In this document: one piece after another, positions 36,756 to 46,139 of the stretch
Position numbering within the stretch: position 1 is the first letter of the stretch
Layout of the letters: each line of letters starts with the position of its first letter
Source of the DNA: Cliona cf. orientalis
Taxonomy: Eukaryota; Porifera; Demospongiae; Clionaida; Clionaidae
Length of the DNA stretch: 64,000 nucleotides
Direction of reading: 5' to 3'
Assembly: GCA_963930775.1 (NCBI GenBank)
Contig: OZ005703.1
Location: 124,001 to 188,000, forward strand
Position numbers and translations under genes: made by a program
The notes under the pieces: generated by a model
What the model was told of the DNA's origin: nothing
What the model saw: only the letters and a program-made list of their open reading frames with translations
The model's database searches: none

Positions 36756-39671
36756 TTAGTCTCTCAGTCTTATTACTGACATTTTAGCCACTGCCAGCAC
36801 TCCATGAATGCTAGCATCAGTGCTGACAGGAATGGAGACAGTGGAGGTCCCAAGCCCATCCACTGATGCCTGGACAACGATGGCATCATCTCCAGGGAAG
36901 GTGTCTCCCGGAGGAACAATGTGTGTACGAATACCTCCATCTCGATCAATCTGGATCAGTCGTTTGCGGTGATGGAGAGAAGAGGCTGCGTTGTGAGTCA
37001 CCTGAACGATAGCTCGAGCTAGTCCGTGGTAAGCACTCCTCCATGAAGCTTTGTTTGGCTCATGGCAGGCTGGGTCTCCATTTCCCACTCCCAGGATGTG
37101 CCCGGGGCCACTGACAATACGGAACGTCACGATGTCAGAGTATGAAGGAACAACATTCCCTTGAGAGTCCACTATTGCAGCTGACACCATCCCTGCATCT
37201 TGGCCGTCCAGAACAAGCGCAGTACCCGTGCCAGTCCTTTCACTTGGTGCATCAATAGTCATAACAATCTTAGCAGGAGCCAGTCCGGCCGTCTCCACTA
37301 TATGAGTGGCTTTGACTTGATTTTGAGAATCTATAGCAGTTGCAGTTATTTTACCAGGAGAGTATGGAATATCGTCCCATTGCGCCCACCCTTGCCAGCT
37401 GACCTTCACCACTCCTTGAGATTTCCCATTGACAGTGAGTCCGGCCATTGGGGCATTGGTGTACACTTGGATCGTACGATTCGTCACGTTTGCCAACTCC
37501 TCCCAGCTCTGAACAATGCGAATAATGTAACCGTCTTGCATATTTTCCTGTGAAGAGGTAGTGTATGGATCAGGCAATGGGGGAGGATTGACTGGTATGT
37601 CATATCCTCCGTCTGATGTGTTACTCTTTGCGCCATAGTACCACCACGTGCGATACCAATATGCCGACGGCTTTGGAAAACCTGCTACGTCAAAGGACCC
37701 AAATGAGCCGACCACGACAGGCCAGCCATATGGCGTTGGCTCACCAAAATAGTCAAATAGCGTCCATATCATACACCCAGCAACAAACTTTCGATTTAGC
37801 TGGTATCCTGTCTCCTGTTGGTTGCAGTCAGCACTAAATGACCCTAGAGTCTTCTTAGAACTGTTCGTGATATCTTCACCTCTCTGAGTTCGACAAGAAC
37901 AACACTCGGAGCCAATCACAGGCTTTGTTGGCATTCGGCTGTGAATGGTGTCAAACATATCTCCATCTCGATGAGATACGCCTTGAATATCTATCACTTG
38001 TGATAGACCATTTCCAAAGTTGAAGTTCTGGTTAGCTGAGACGGGACGATATGGATCTGCTTTTCTTGATATTTCTTTAAACAATTCAGCAATTGTGCTA
38101 CTGAATCCAAACTCACACTCCTGTTCATTGCAGAAGGACCATACCATGATGCTGGGGTGATTTCGATCTCTTTTCACCATATCTCTGTGATTATTCATCC
38201 AATGAGTGTAGTTTCCCATCAGTCTATTCTCGTCCCACACTACAATTCCTATTCTATCCAATACATCCAACAATCCTGGGACTGGGGGATTATGTGACAT
38301 ACGCCAGGCGTTTGCTCCAACTGCTCTCATCATCTGTCCTCTGAAGAGGTTGACTCTGTCAGGAACTGCAACCCCAACTCCAGTGAAGTCATTGTGGTTG
38401 TTGAATCCTCTCCAGGTGAAGTGTTTCCCGTTGAGGTAGAATCCAGTATTGGGGTCCCAGCGAGTATGCCGTGCACCTATTGAATGTGTGACATTATCTA
38501 TTGGTGACTGGCTGGAGGTGGTCATCAAAGAAGCTTGCATTTGATACAGGTATGGTCTGGCTATGCTCCATAATTCAACTTTTGATGTACTTGATATAGT
38601 TGTGTTCACAACGACTGTTTCACCAGCACCAATACTGACCTTCTGTGAACTAGCAGATGCTATTATTTGGCCATTTTCATCATAAATTTCAAACTTCACC
38701 ATAATTTCAACTTGGATCTCTTTATTGCTGACAATTTCGGCCATGGGATTAAATTCAACATCTGCATACTGTCCTTTCATTGGATCATTTGGATAATGAT
38801 CACTGATTTGACCAATGATTTGAGATGCACCGTAAACTCCATCAGGTGCAAAGTGCACAGGATCAGCACTGACAAGATGAACTGGTCTGTATATCCCCCC
38901 TCCCTCGTACCAGTGCCCTGAGTACGCCGTAGCACCTCCTGAACTGGCCTTCACAGCAATTACATTCTCATTCTCCCCTCCCTCTCCATAAGACAAACTA
39001 CTCATATTGTCCAGTCGAACTGTAAAGCTGGTATACCCCGAGTCATGATATTGTATTGGCTCTCCATTGAGGTAGGTAACTGATGCTCTAAAAATTCCTT
39101 CAAAATAGATCCAAATGGCCATCCCTTTCCACTCTAGAGGAAGGTTAAAGTGTTTTCGATACCAGGTTGTGTTGAGGGGAAGGTAGCCATGAGATTTGAG
39201 ATTCGTTTCAGCAAAGGTGCCATTGATAATTCCATCATATGGCACATCTACTATCACCCAGGAGCTATCGTTGAAGTGTTTTGATCCAGGGCCATCGCCA
39301 GCTGGCGGCAGAGCTGCTGGAGTATCTCTCTCTTCACCCATCCAACCTTCACCGGGCTTTTTGATGCAGTCTGAGATTTTCCCAATCCTACAGCCTTGTT
39401 TATCTGAATATTGCCATGCAGCACAAAGTATATCTTCACAGCAAGCATCCCTACATTCTTGTTTGGTGTTTCTAGTTGGAAGAAGACCTTGGCATTCAGT
39501 GTCCTCAAGTTTACGAGAGAAGGCATCAACTGGGCATTGGATGGCGTCTCCAAGAGAAAAACGCCATCCGAAATTGAAGGTTATATCTTCTCTCTCCTGT
39601 AGAGTTGGACGGGCGACGCACAACACTGTTGCTATCAGTGTATAAACGCAGGATACGAACATGATTTGCAA
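36756..39671 (-). CDS. Secreted GH2 glycosidase (beta-galactosidase-like), copy 1, 971 aa, intronless
   Basis: Glycoside hydrolase family 2, expected to remove non-reducing beta-linked sugars such as galactose; the exact substrate is unknown. A signal peptide (MQIMFVSCVYTLIATVLCVA) is followed by ITFNFGWRFSLGD, the GH2 N-terminal start. A Cys-rich PAN-like module (ECRDACCEDILCAAWQYSDKQGC) is then inserted before the jelly roll resumes at FNDSSWVIVDVPYDGII. The TIM-barrel part has NAWRMSHNPPVPGLLDVLDRIGIVVWDENR, the acid/base Glu in WSFCNEQE and the nucleophile Glu in VIGSECCSC. C-terminal beta domains follow. It differs from copies 2 and 3 at WSFCNEQECEFG and in residues 520-580. It is the most divergent copy, yet its C-terminal coding segment is near-identical to theirs. 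It has no introns. Confidence 0.92.
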   Translation of the reverse strand: MQIMFVSCVYTLIATVLCVARPTLQEREDITFNFGWRFSLGDAIQCPVDAFSRKLEDTECQGLLPTRNTKQECRDACCEDILCAAWQYSDKQGCRIGKISDCIKKPGEGWMGEERDTPAALPPAGDGPGSKHFNDSSWVIVDVPYDGIINGTFAETNLKSHGYLPLNTTWYRKHFNLPLEWKGMAIWIYFEGIFRASVTYLNGEPIQYHDSGYTSFTVRLDNMSSLSYGEGGENENVIAVKASSGGATAYSGHWYEGGGIYRPVHLVSADPVHFAPDGVYGASQIIGQISDHYPNDPMKGQYADVEFNPMAEIVSNKEIQVEIMVKFEIYDENGQIIASASSQKVSIGAGETVVVNTTISSTSKVELWSIARPYLYQMQASLMTTSSQSPIDNVTHSIGARHTRWDPNTGFYLNGKHFTWRGFNNHNDFTGVGVAVPDRVNLFRGQMMRAVGANAWRMSHNPPVPGLLDVLDRIGIVVWDENRLMGNYTHWMNNHRDMVKRDRNHPSIMVWSFCNEQECEFGFSSTIAELFKEISRKADPYRPVSANQNFNFGNGLSQVIDIQGVSHRDGDMFDTIHSRMPTKPVIGSECCSCRTQRGEDITNSSKKTLGSFSADCNQQETGYQLNRKFVAGCMIWTLFDYFGEPTPYGWPVVVGSFGSFDVAGFPKPSAYWYRTWWYYGAKSNTSDGGYDIPVNPPPLPDPYTTSSQENMQDGYIIRIVQSWEELANVTNRTIQVYTNAPMAGLTVNGKSQGVVKVSWQGWAQWDDIPYSPGKITATAIDSQNQVKATHIVETAGLAPAKIVMTIDAPSERTGTGTALVLDGQDAGMVSAAIVDSQGNVVPSYSDIVTFRIVSGPGHILGVGNGDPACHEPNKASWRSAYHGLARAIVQVTHNAASSLHHRKRLIQIDRDGGIRTHIVPPGDTFPGDDAIVVQASVDGLGTSTVSIPVSTDASIHGVLAVAKMSVIRLRD

Positions 39672-39777
39672 AGCAAGTGGGTGTGGGTGGGGCTGGAAGA
39701 GGGCAAGTCAGTCACGTGAAGGAGCCGAGACCCCGCCCATTCGTTAGTTCGGGGCATCTTGATCTTTATCAATCGCC
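39672..39777. promoter_or_regulatory. 106-bp bidirectional promoter of GH2 copies 1 and 2, with CACGTG E-box
   Basis: The two start codons are only 106 bp apart. The spacer contains GTCACGTGA at 39711-39719, an E-box resembling the CLEAR element read by TFEB/MITF factors at lysosomal genes, and GC-boxes (GGGGTGGGGCTGG type, CCCCGCCC). No TATA box is visible. Confidence 0.65.
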
Positions 39778-42693
39778 ATGAATCTGCCGAGTTTTTCTAT
39801 CGCCTTCGTTGCACTAACTACCGTGTGCTTTGAGCTGTCCAGTGCCACACCGCAGCGAGAAAATATCAACTTCGACTTTGGTTGGCGATTTGACGTGGGA
39901 GATTATCCGATAAAGCTAAAGTGCGATGCCAGCGCATTTCCGCACGACCTCGGCAAGGTAGAATGTATGGGCCTGAGCAAAAACTACGCATCCAATGCCG
40001 ACGATTGCCGTGATGCATGTTGTGGCTCTCCTTCGTGCGCGATCTGGCAGTTCGACGTGGGAAATCCCGAAGACGGGTGCTGGATAGGACAGAGCGATGA
40101 TTGCAACCATCCCAACACAGCCTGGGTTGGCGGGGGAAGAGATATTCCAGCGCCAATTCCGCCGGCTCCACCAGGAAGTCCATCAGCTAAGGATTTCGAC
40201 GATAGCTCATGGGAAGTCGTAGATTTGCCTCATGATGGAATAATAGCAGGCACTTACGATCAATCGGCTGTAAGAAGTCATGCCTACCTCCCATTGAACA
40301 CTACATGGTATCGCAAGCATTTCAACCTCCCAACCGAGTGGAAAGGAAAGTCTATCTGGGTCTATTTTGAAGGAATTTTCCGAGCGTCGACAGTCTACTT
40401 TAACAGCCAACTGCTTCTTTATCATGACAGTGGCTACACTAGCTTCTCTGTTCGACTGGACAATGCAACTGGCGTCATGTACGGTGACGGAAAGGAAAAC
40501 GAAAACGTCTTAGCTGTTGAAGCCAATCCAAACAGCGACTTCACTGGTTGGTGGTATGAAGGTGGTGGTATATACAGACACAACCATCTGGTCAGCACTA
40601 ACCCAGTGCATGTAGCTGTGGACAGTGTTTATGGAGCTTCACAGGTGACGGGGACAATTAGCGACCACGATCCCAAAGATCCCTCCAAGGGACAGTTTGC
40701 AGATGTTGAATTCTATCCTCTGGTGGAGGTGGTGAATGATGGTTCAAGCCAGGCAAGTGTTATGGTGAAATTTGATCTAATTGATGATAATGGCGCAAAC
40801 AAGGGAACTGTTACATCACAGAAGATAAGCATTGACCCTGGAAAGACAGTCGTAGTGAACACGACCATCCCTAAGGTCTCAAGCATTGAACTATGGAGTC
40901 TTGCTCGCCCCTATCTCTATAAGCTGCAGATTTCCTTAATGTCCGCCTCTGATTCCTCACAACTGGACAACATGACTCAGTGGATCGGTGCACGGCACAC
41001 TCGCTGGGACCCAGACACTGGATTCTACCTCAACGGGAAACACTTCACCTGGAGAGGATTCAACAACCACAATGACTTCACTGGAGTTGGGGTTGCAGTT
41101 CCTGACAGAGTCAACCTCTTCAGAGGACAGATGATGAGAGCTGTTGGAGCAAACGCCTGGCGTATGTCACACAATCCCCCCTTCCCCGTCATGCTGGATA
41201 TTCTGGACAACATCGGAGTTATAGTTTGGGATGAAAATAGAAACTATGGACCTAACCCAACGTGGGTGCAGGCGCAGAAAGACATGGTGAGACGTGATCG
41301 CAACCATCCTAGCGTTATGGCCTGGTCTTTCTGCAATGAAGCTGGATGTGGCAGCGGAGATAGAGATGGTGCAGCCGGAAATTTTTCTGTCGTGTCCAAA
41401 CAAGAAGATCCTTTTCGTCCGGTGACTGCTAACTCGTTCTTTACTACCAGCACTGATCTTGCCAACACAATAGATGTCCAAGGATTTTCACATATCGAAG
41501 GGAAAGACTTTGACATCTATCATCAAAAAGTGCCTAACAAAGCTGTGATTGGATCAGAGTGCTGCTCCTGTGTCACACAGAGAGGTGAGGACTTTGCCGA
41601 TACTACGAATAAAATTCTTAGTAATTTCAATGCCAATTGCAACAAACCTCAAACGGAGAATGAGCTCGATCGACCATTCGTTGTCGGATGCATGGTATGG
41701 ACCTTATTTGACTACTATGGTGAACCAGCTGAAGGTGGATGGCCTCATGTGTCTTCTTCCTATGGATCCATTGACTTAGCTGGCTTTGCCAAAGCTTCAG
41801 CTTACTGGTTCCGCTCATGGTGGTACTACAGTGCAAGAATGAACAGCTCAGATGGTGGTTATGATATCCCAATCAACCCTCCTACTCTAGTCAATCCTTA
41901 TGCCGCTTCTTCCGAAGAGAATCCATCAGATGGCTACATGGTACATATCGTACAAAAATGGGAGCCATTTTCAAACGTGACAAATCGTACGATCCAGGTG
42001 TACACCAATGCTCCAATGGCTGAGCTCACAGTTAATGGAAAATCTTTAGGAAAAGTGAACCTGGATTGGCAGGGGTGGGCGGAATGGGACAACGTACCCT
42101 ATGCTGCTGGCAAGATTGTCGCTACAGCTCTAGACTCTCAGAGCCAGGTCAAGGCCACTCACACTGTAGAGACTGCAGGAGCTGCCACTAAGGTTGTTGC
42201 GTACATCGATGTTCCTAACATGGCAACAGGCACGGGGAAATCCCTTGTACTCGACGGCCAGGATGCAGGTATGGTGTCAGCTGCCATTGTTGATGCTCAG
42301 GGAAAGGTGGTTCCTTCAGCCTCGCATAATGTGACCTTTAGCATCGTCAGCGGTCCAGGGCGCATCATAGGAGTGGGCAACGGAAATCCAATGTGCCATG
42401 AGCCAAACAAAGCTTCATGGAGGAGTGCTTACCACGGACTAGCTCGAGCTATCGTTCAGGTGACTCACAACGCAGCCTCTTCTCTCCATCACCGCAAACG
42501 ACTGATCCAGATTGATCGAGATGGAGGTATTCGTACACACATTGTTCCTCCGGGAGACACCTCCCCTGGAGATGATGCCATCGTTGTCCAGGCAGCAGTG
42601 GATGGGCTTGGGACCTCCACTGTCTCTATTCCTGTCAGCACTGATATGGAAAGTGACGGAGTGCTGGCCACTGCTAAGAAGTCAGTATACTGA
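39778..42693 (+). CDS. Secreted GH2 glycosidase (beta-galactosidase-like), copy 2, 971 aa, intronless
   Basis: Same family and expected activity as copy 1. The signal peptide ends near SSATPQ, then NINFDFGWRFDVGD. The inserted Cys-rich module has DDCRDACCGSPSCAIWQF, then GCWIGQSDDC. The sugar-binding domain resumes at FDDSSWEVVDLPHDGIIAG. The catalytic acid/base is Glu521 (WSFCNEAG) and the nucleophile is Glu594 (VIGSECC). GFNNHNDFTGVGV and NAWRMSHNPPFP line the active site in GH2. Several N-glycosylation sites (NTT, NAT) fit secretion or a lysosomal route. It is closer to copy 3 than to copy 1. Head-to-head with copy 1, tail-to-tail with copy 3. Like its siblings it has no introns. Confidence 0.93.
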   Translation: MNLPSFSIAFVALTTVCFELSSATPQRENINFDFGWRFDVGDYPIKLKCDASAFPHDLGKVECMGLSKNYASNADDCRDACCGSPSCAIWQFDVGNPEDGCWIGQSDDCNHPNTAWVGGGRDIPAPIPPAPPGSPSAKDFDDSSWEVVDLPHDGIIAGTYDQSAVRSHAYLPLNTTWYRKHFNLPTEWKGKSIWVYFEGIFRASTVYFNSQLLLYHDSGYTSFSVRLDNATGVMYGDGKENENVLAVEANPNSDFTGWWYEGGGIYRHNHLVSTNPVHVAVDSVYGASQVTGTISDHDPKDPSKGQFADVEFYPLVEVVNDGSSQASVMVKFDLIDDNGANKGTVTSQKISIDPGKTVVVNTTIPKVSSIELWSLARPYLYKLQISLMSASDSSQLDNMTQWIGARHTRWDPDTGFYLNGKHFTWRGFNNHNDFTGVGVAVPDRVNLFRGQMMRAVGANAWRMSHNPPFPVMLDILDNIGVIVWDENRNYGPNPTWVQAQKDMVRRDRNHPSVMAWSFCNEAGCGSGDRDGAAGNFSVVSKQEDPFRPVTANSFFTTSTDLANTIDVQGFSHIEGKDFDIYHQKVPNKAVIGSECCSCVTQRGEDFADTTNKILSNFNANCNKPQTENELDRPFVVGCMVWTLFDYYGEPAEGGWPHVSSSYGSIDLAGFAKASAYWFRSWWYYSARMNSSDGGYDIPINPPTLVNPYAASSEENPSDGYMVHIVQKWEPFSNVTNRTIQVYTNAPMAELTVNGKSLGKVNLDWQGWAEWDNVPYAAGKIVATALDSQSQVKATHTVETAGAATKVVAYIDVPNMATGTGKSLVLDGQDAGMVSAAIVDAQGKVVPSASHNVTFSIVSGPGRIIGVGNGNPMCHEPNKASWRSAYHGLARAIVQVTHNAASSLHHRKRLIQIDRDGGIRTHIVPPGDTSPGDDAIVVQAAVDGLGTSTVSIPVSTDMESDGVLATAKKSVY

Positions 42694-42954
42694 AGTAACT
42701 ACTGAAACTCTATATACATGAATTTCATTTTCTGCATGCGGCATAACACTGACATTGTAGTATAATAATTGTAGGAACTGCAGTAGAACACTATATTATC
42801 ATACAATGCATTTTCTGGTCAACATTAATATGAATGCCAATTATTAATATCAAATTTAGAGAAATTTGAGAAACTCAATACAATAATAATATTATTTTAA
42901 TAGTCCACGGCATGCAAAAAAAAGGTCAAATAATTGTTGCGTTCAATTAGCTAA
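42694..42954. other. Convergent spacer between GH2 copies 2 and 3
   Basis: 261 bp of AT-rich sequence between two stop codons, presumably both 3' UTRs. Confidence 0.5.
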
Positions 42955-45864
42955 CTACTTCATGACTGACTTCTTAGCAGTGGCCAGCACTCCGTCATTC
43001 TCCATATCAGTGCTGACAGGGATGGAGACAGTGGAGGTCCCAAGCCCGTCCACCGATGCCTGGACAACGATGGCATCATCTCCAGGGGAGGTGTCTCCCG
43101 GAGGAACAATGTGTGTACGAATACCTCCATCTCGATCAATCTGGATCAGTCGTTTGCGGTGATGGAGAGAAGAGGCTGCGTTGTGAGTCACCTGAACGAT
43201 AGCTCGAGCTAGTCCGTGGTAAGCACTCCTCCATGAAGCTTTGTTTGGCTCGTGGCACATTGGGTTGCCGTTACCCACTCCTATGATGCGCCCTGGACCA
43301 CTGACAATACTGAAGCTCACATTATGCGAGGCTGAAGGAACCACCTTTCCCTGAGCATCAACAATGGCAGCTGACACCATACCTGCATCCTGGCCGTCGA
43401 GTACAAGGGATTTCCCCGTGCCTGTTGCCATGTTAGGAACATCGATGTATGCAACAACCTTAGCGGCAGCTCCTGCAGTCTCCACAGTGTGAGTGGCCTT
43501 GACCTGGCTCTGAGAGTCTAGAGCTGTAGCGACAATCTTGCCAGCAGTGAATGGTACTTTATCCCATTCTGCCCACCCTTGCCACCTGACGTTCACCTGT
43601 CCTTGGGATTTTCCATTGACCGTGAGCTCAGCCATTGGAGCATTGGTGTACACATGGATGGTACGATTGGCCATATTTGGAAGGGACTCCCATTTCTCTA
43701 CGATATGCACCATGTAGCCGTCTGATAGATTCTCTTCGGAAGAAGCAGCATAAGGATTGACTAGAGTAGGAGGGTTGACTGGAATATCATAACCACTGTC
43801 CGAGCTGTTCATTCTTGCACTGTAGTACCACCACGAGCGGTACCAGTAAGCTGAAGCCTTGGCAAAGCCAGCTAAGTCAATGGAACCAAATGAAGAAGAC
43901 ACATGAGGCCATCCACCTTCAGCTGGTTCACCGTAGTAGTCGAATAAGGTCCATACCATGCAACCGACAACAAACGCTCGGTCTAGTTCAGCTCCAGTCT
44001 GATCTCTGTTGCAAGGTGCATTGTAGTTGCTAAGGATTTTGTTTGCACTGTCACCATAGTCTTCACCTCTCTGTGTTGTACAGGAGCAGCACTCTGATCC
44101 AATAATTGGTTTATTAGGGTTATTCTTACGATAGTTGTCAAATTGGGAGCCACTTTGGTGGGAGAATCCCTCCACATCCACTATCTCTGAGAGAGGGCCC
44201 CCTACCTGAGGCGGAAATTGGTTACCGGTCACCGGACGAAACGGATCTTCTTGTTTTGATACAGCTGTGAAATTACCGGCAGCCCCACCTTTGTCTCCGC
44301 TGCCACATCCAGCTTCATTGCAGAAAGACCAGGCCATAACGCTAGGATGGTTGCGATCACGTCTCACCATGTCTTTCTGCGCCTGCACCCACAGCGCATT
44401 TGGTCCGAAATTTCTATTCTCGTCCCATACTACAACTCCAATATTGTCTAAGATATCCAGCATGATGGGGAAGGGGGGATTGTGTGACATACGCCAGGCA
44501 TTTGCTCCAACTGCTCTCATCATCTGTCCTCTGAAGAGGTTGACTCTATCAGGAACTGCAACCCCCACTCCAGTGAAGTCATTATGGTTGTTGAATCCTC
44601 TCCAGGTGAAATGTTTGCCATTAAGGTAGAATCCAGTATTGGGGTCCCAGCGAGTGTGCCGTGCACCGATCCACTGAGTCAAGTTGTCCAGTTGTGAGGA
44701 ATCAGAGGCGGACATTAAGGAAATTTGCAGCTTATAGAGATAGGGGCGAGCAAGACTCCATAGTTCAATGCTTGAGACCTTAGGGATGGTCGTGTTCACT
44801 ACGACAGTCTTTCCAGGGTCAATGCTTATCTTCTGTGACGTAACAGTTCCCTTGTTTGCGCCACTATCATCAATTACATCAAATTTCACCGTAACACTTG
44901 CCTGGCTTGAACCATCATTCACCACCTCCACCAGAGGATAGAATTCAACATCTGCAAACTGTCCCTTGGAGGGGTCTTGGGGATCGTGGTCGCTAATTGT
45001 CCCTGTCACCTGCGAAGCTCCATAAACACTGTCCACAGCTACATGAACTGGGTTAGCGCTGACCAGATGGTTATGTCTGTATATACCGCCACCTTCATAC
45101 CACCAACCAGTGAATCCACTGTTTGCTCCGGCTCTTACAGCTAAGACGTTTTCGTTCTCCTTTCCATCCCCGTACATAACACCAGTTGCATTGTCCAGTC
45201 GAACAGAGAAGCTAGTGTAGCCACTGTCATGATAAAAGACCTGTTGGCCATTAAAGTAGACTGTCGATGCTCGGAAAACTCCTTCAAAATAGACCCAGAT
45301 AGACTTTCCTTTCCACTCGGTTGGGAGGTTGAAATGCTTGCGATACCATGTAGTGTTCAATGGGAGGTAGGCATGACTTCTTACAGCCGATTGATCGTAA
45401 GTACCTCCTATTATTCCATCATGAGGCAGATCTACGACTTCCCACGAGCTATCATCAAAGTCTTTCGAGGCTGGACCCCCTCCGGGGCCCGGTGGGGCTG
45501 GAATATCTCTTCCCCCGCCAACCCAGGCTGTATTAGGATGGTTACAGTCATCACTTTGTCCTATCCAGCATCCATCTTGGCTATTATTGACGTCATACTG
45601 CCAAATGGCGCAGTTTGGAGAGCCGCAACATGCGTCTCGACATTCATCCGAGTTAGCTGCGTTGCTTTTAGTCAGCCCCAAACATTCCACCTTGCTGAGG
45701 TCGCGTGGGAATGCACTGGCGTCGCACTTTACGGGGAAGTCTCCTAGGTCGAATCGCCAACCAAAGTCGAAGTTGATGCTCTCTCGCTGCTGCAGGTCGA
45801 TTGGCGCTGCAAAGGAAGCGCTGAGCAGCCCAACAACTGTCAAGAAACTAACGTATAGTTCCAT
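42955..45864 (-). CDS. Secreted GH2 glycosidase (beta-galactosidase-like), copy 3, 969 aa, intronless
   Basis: The signal peptide MELYVSFLTVVGLLSASFAAP is followed by INFDFGWRFDLGD. The Cys-rich insert is near-identical to that of copy 2 (CRDACCGSPNCAIWQYD, GCWIGQSDDC). Catalytic motifs are intact: WSFCNEAGCGSG (acid/base) and IIGSECCSC (nucleophile). Copies 2 and 3 diverge mostly between the two catalytic glutamates (VTGNQFPPQVGGPLSEIVDVEG here), a loop region that could change substrate range. The frame is intact from end to end, so it is probably functional. It is divergent from the RWD-PARP gene. Confidence 0.93.
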   Translation of the reverse strand: MELYVSFLTVVGLLSASFAAPIDLQQRESINFDFGWRFDLGDFPVKCDASAFPRDLSKVECLGLTKSNAANSDECRDACCGSPNCAIWQYDVNNSQDGCWIGQSDDCNHPNTAWVGGGRDIPAPPGPGGGPASKDFDDSSWEVVDLPHDGIIGGTYDQSAVRSHAYLPLNTTWYRKHFNLPTEWKGKSIWVYFEGVFRASTVYFNGQQVFYHDSGYTSFSVRLDNATGVMYGDGKENENVLAVRAGANSGFTGWWYEGGGIYRHNHLVSANPVHVAVDSVYGASQVTGTISDHDPQDPSKGQFADVEFYPLVEVVNDGSSQASVTVKFDVIDDSGANKGTVTSQKISIDPGKTVVVNTTIPKVSSIELWSLARPYLYKLQISLMSASDSSQLDNLTQWIGARHTRWDPNTGFYLNGKHFTWRGFNNHNDFTGVGVAVPDRVNLFRGQMMRAVGANAWRMSHNPPFPIMLDILDNIGVVVWDENRNFGPNALWVQAQKDMVRRDRNHPSVMAWSFCNEAGCGSGDKGGAAGNFTAVSKQEDPFRPVTGNQFPPQVGGPLSEIVDVEGFSHQSGSQFDNYRKNNPNKPIIGSECCSCTTQRGEDYGDSANKILSNYNAPCNRDQTGAELDRAFVVGCMVWTLFDYYGEPAEGGWPHVSSSFGSIDLAGFAKASAYWYRSWWYYSARMNSSDSGYDIPVNPPTLVNPYAASSEENLSDGYMVHIVEKWESLPNMANRTIHVYTNAPMAELTVNGKSQGQVNVRWQGWAEWDKVPFTAGKIVATALDSQSQVKATHTVETAGAAAKVVAYIDVPNMATGTGKSLVLDGQDAGMVSAAIVDAQGKVVPSASHNVSFSIVSGPGRIIGVGNGNPMCHEPNKASWRSAYHGLARAIVQVTHNAASSLHHRKRLIQIDRDGGIRTHIVPPGDTSPGDDAIVVQASVDGLGTSTVSIPVSTDMENDGVLATAKKSVMK

Positions 45865-46139
45865 TTTCGTTCGGTCTATTTCCAGGTTGATTTACTCCAA
45901 AAATAAACACAGCGGTGGTCGTATGACTAAGCAAAAATACTCATTACTAATCATCGATCATATGACTTTATAACAAACTGTTTATGGCGCATGCAACAGC
46001 TGGCTGCACATACGTAGCTCTCACTTAGTTACACAATCTTTCTGCGCATGTGCGCGCATGCTCAACCCTTGCGCGCGCCGCGGGATAATCGGATCGATTA
46101 GCTAGACTCCACCCATGCCGCGCCCAGGTTCTAGGTGTA
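45865..46139. promoter_or_regulatory. Divergent promoter of GH2 copy 3 and RWD-PARP gene
   Basis: 275 bp between opposing start codons. The PARP side is CpG-rich (GCGCATGTGCGCGCATG, GCGCGCGCCGCGGG). The CACGTG E-box of the copy 1/2 promoter is not present. Confidence 0.45.

Noticed and set aside
36756..45864. GH2 cluster as bacterial contamination in the assembly
   Set aside because: It is continuous with intron-bearing animal genes on both sides, has signal peptides and N-glycosylation sites, and shares no operon-like features.
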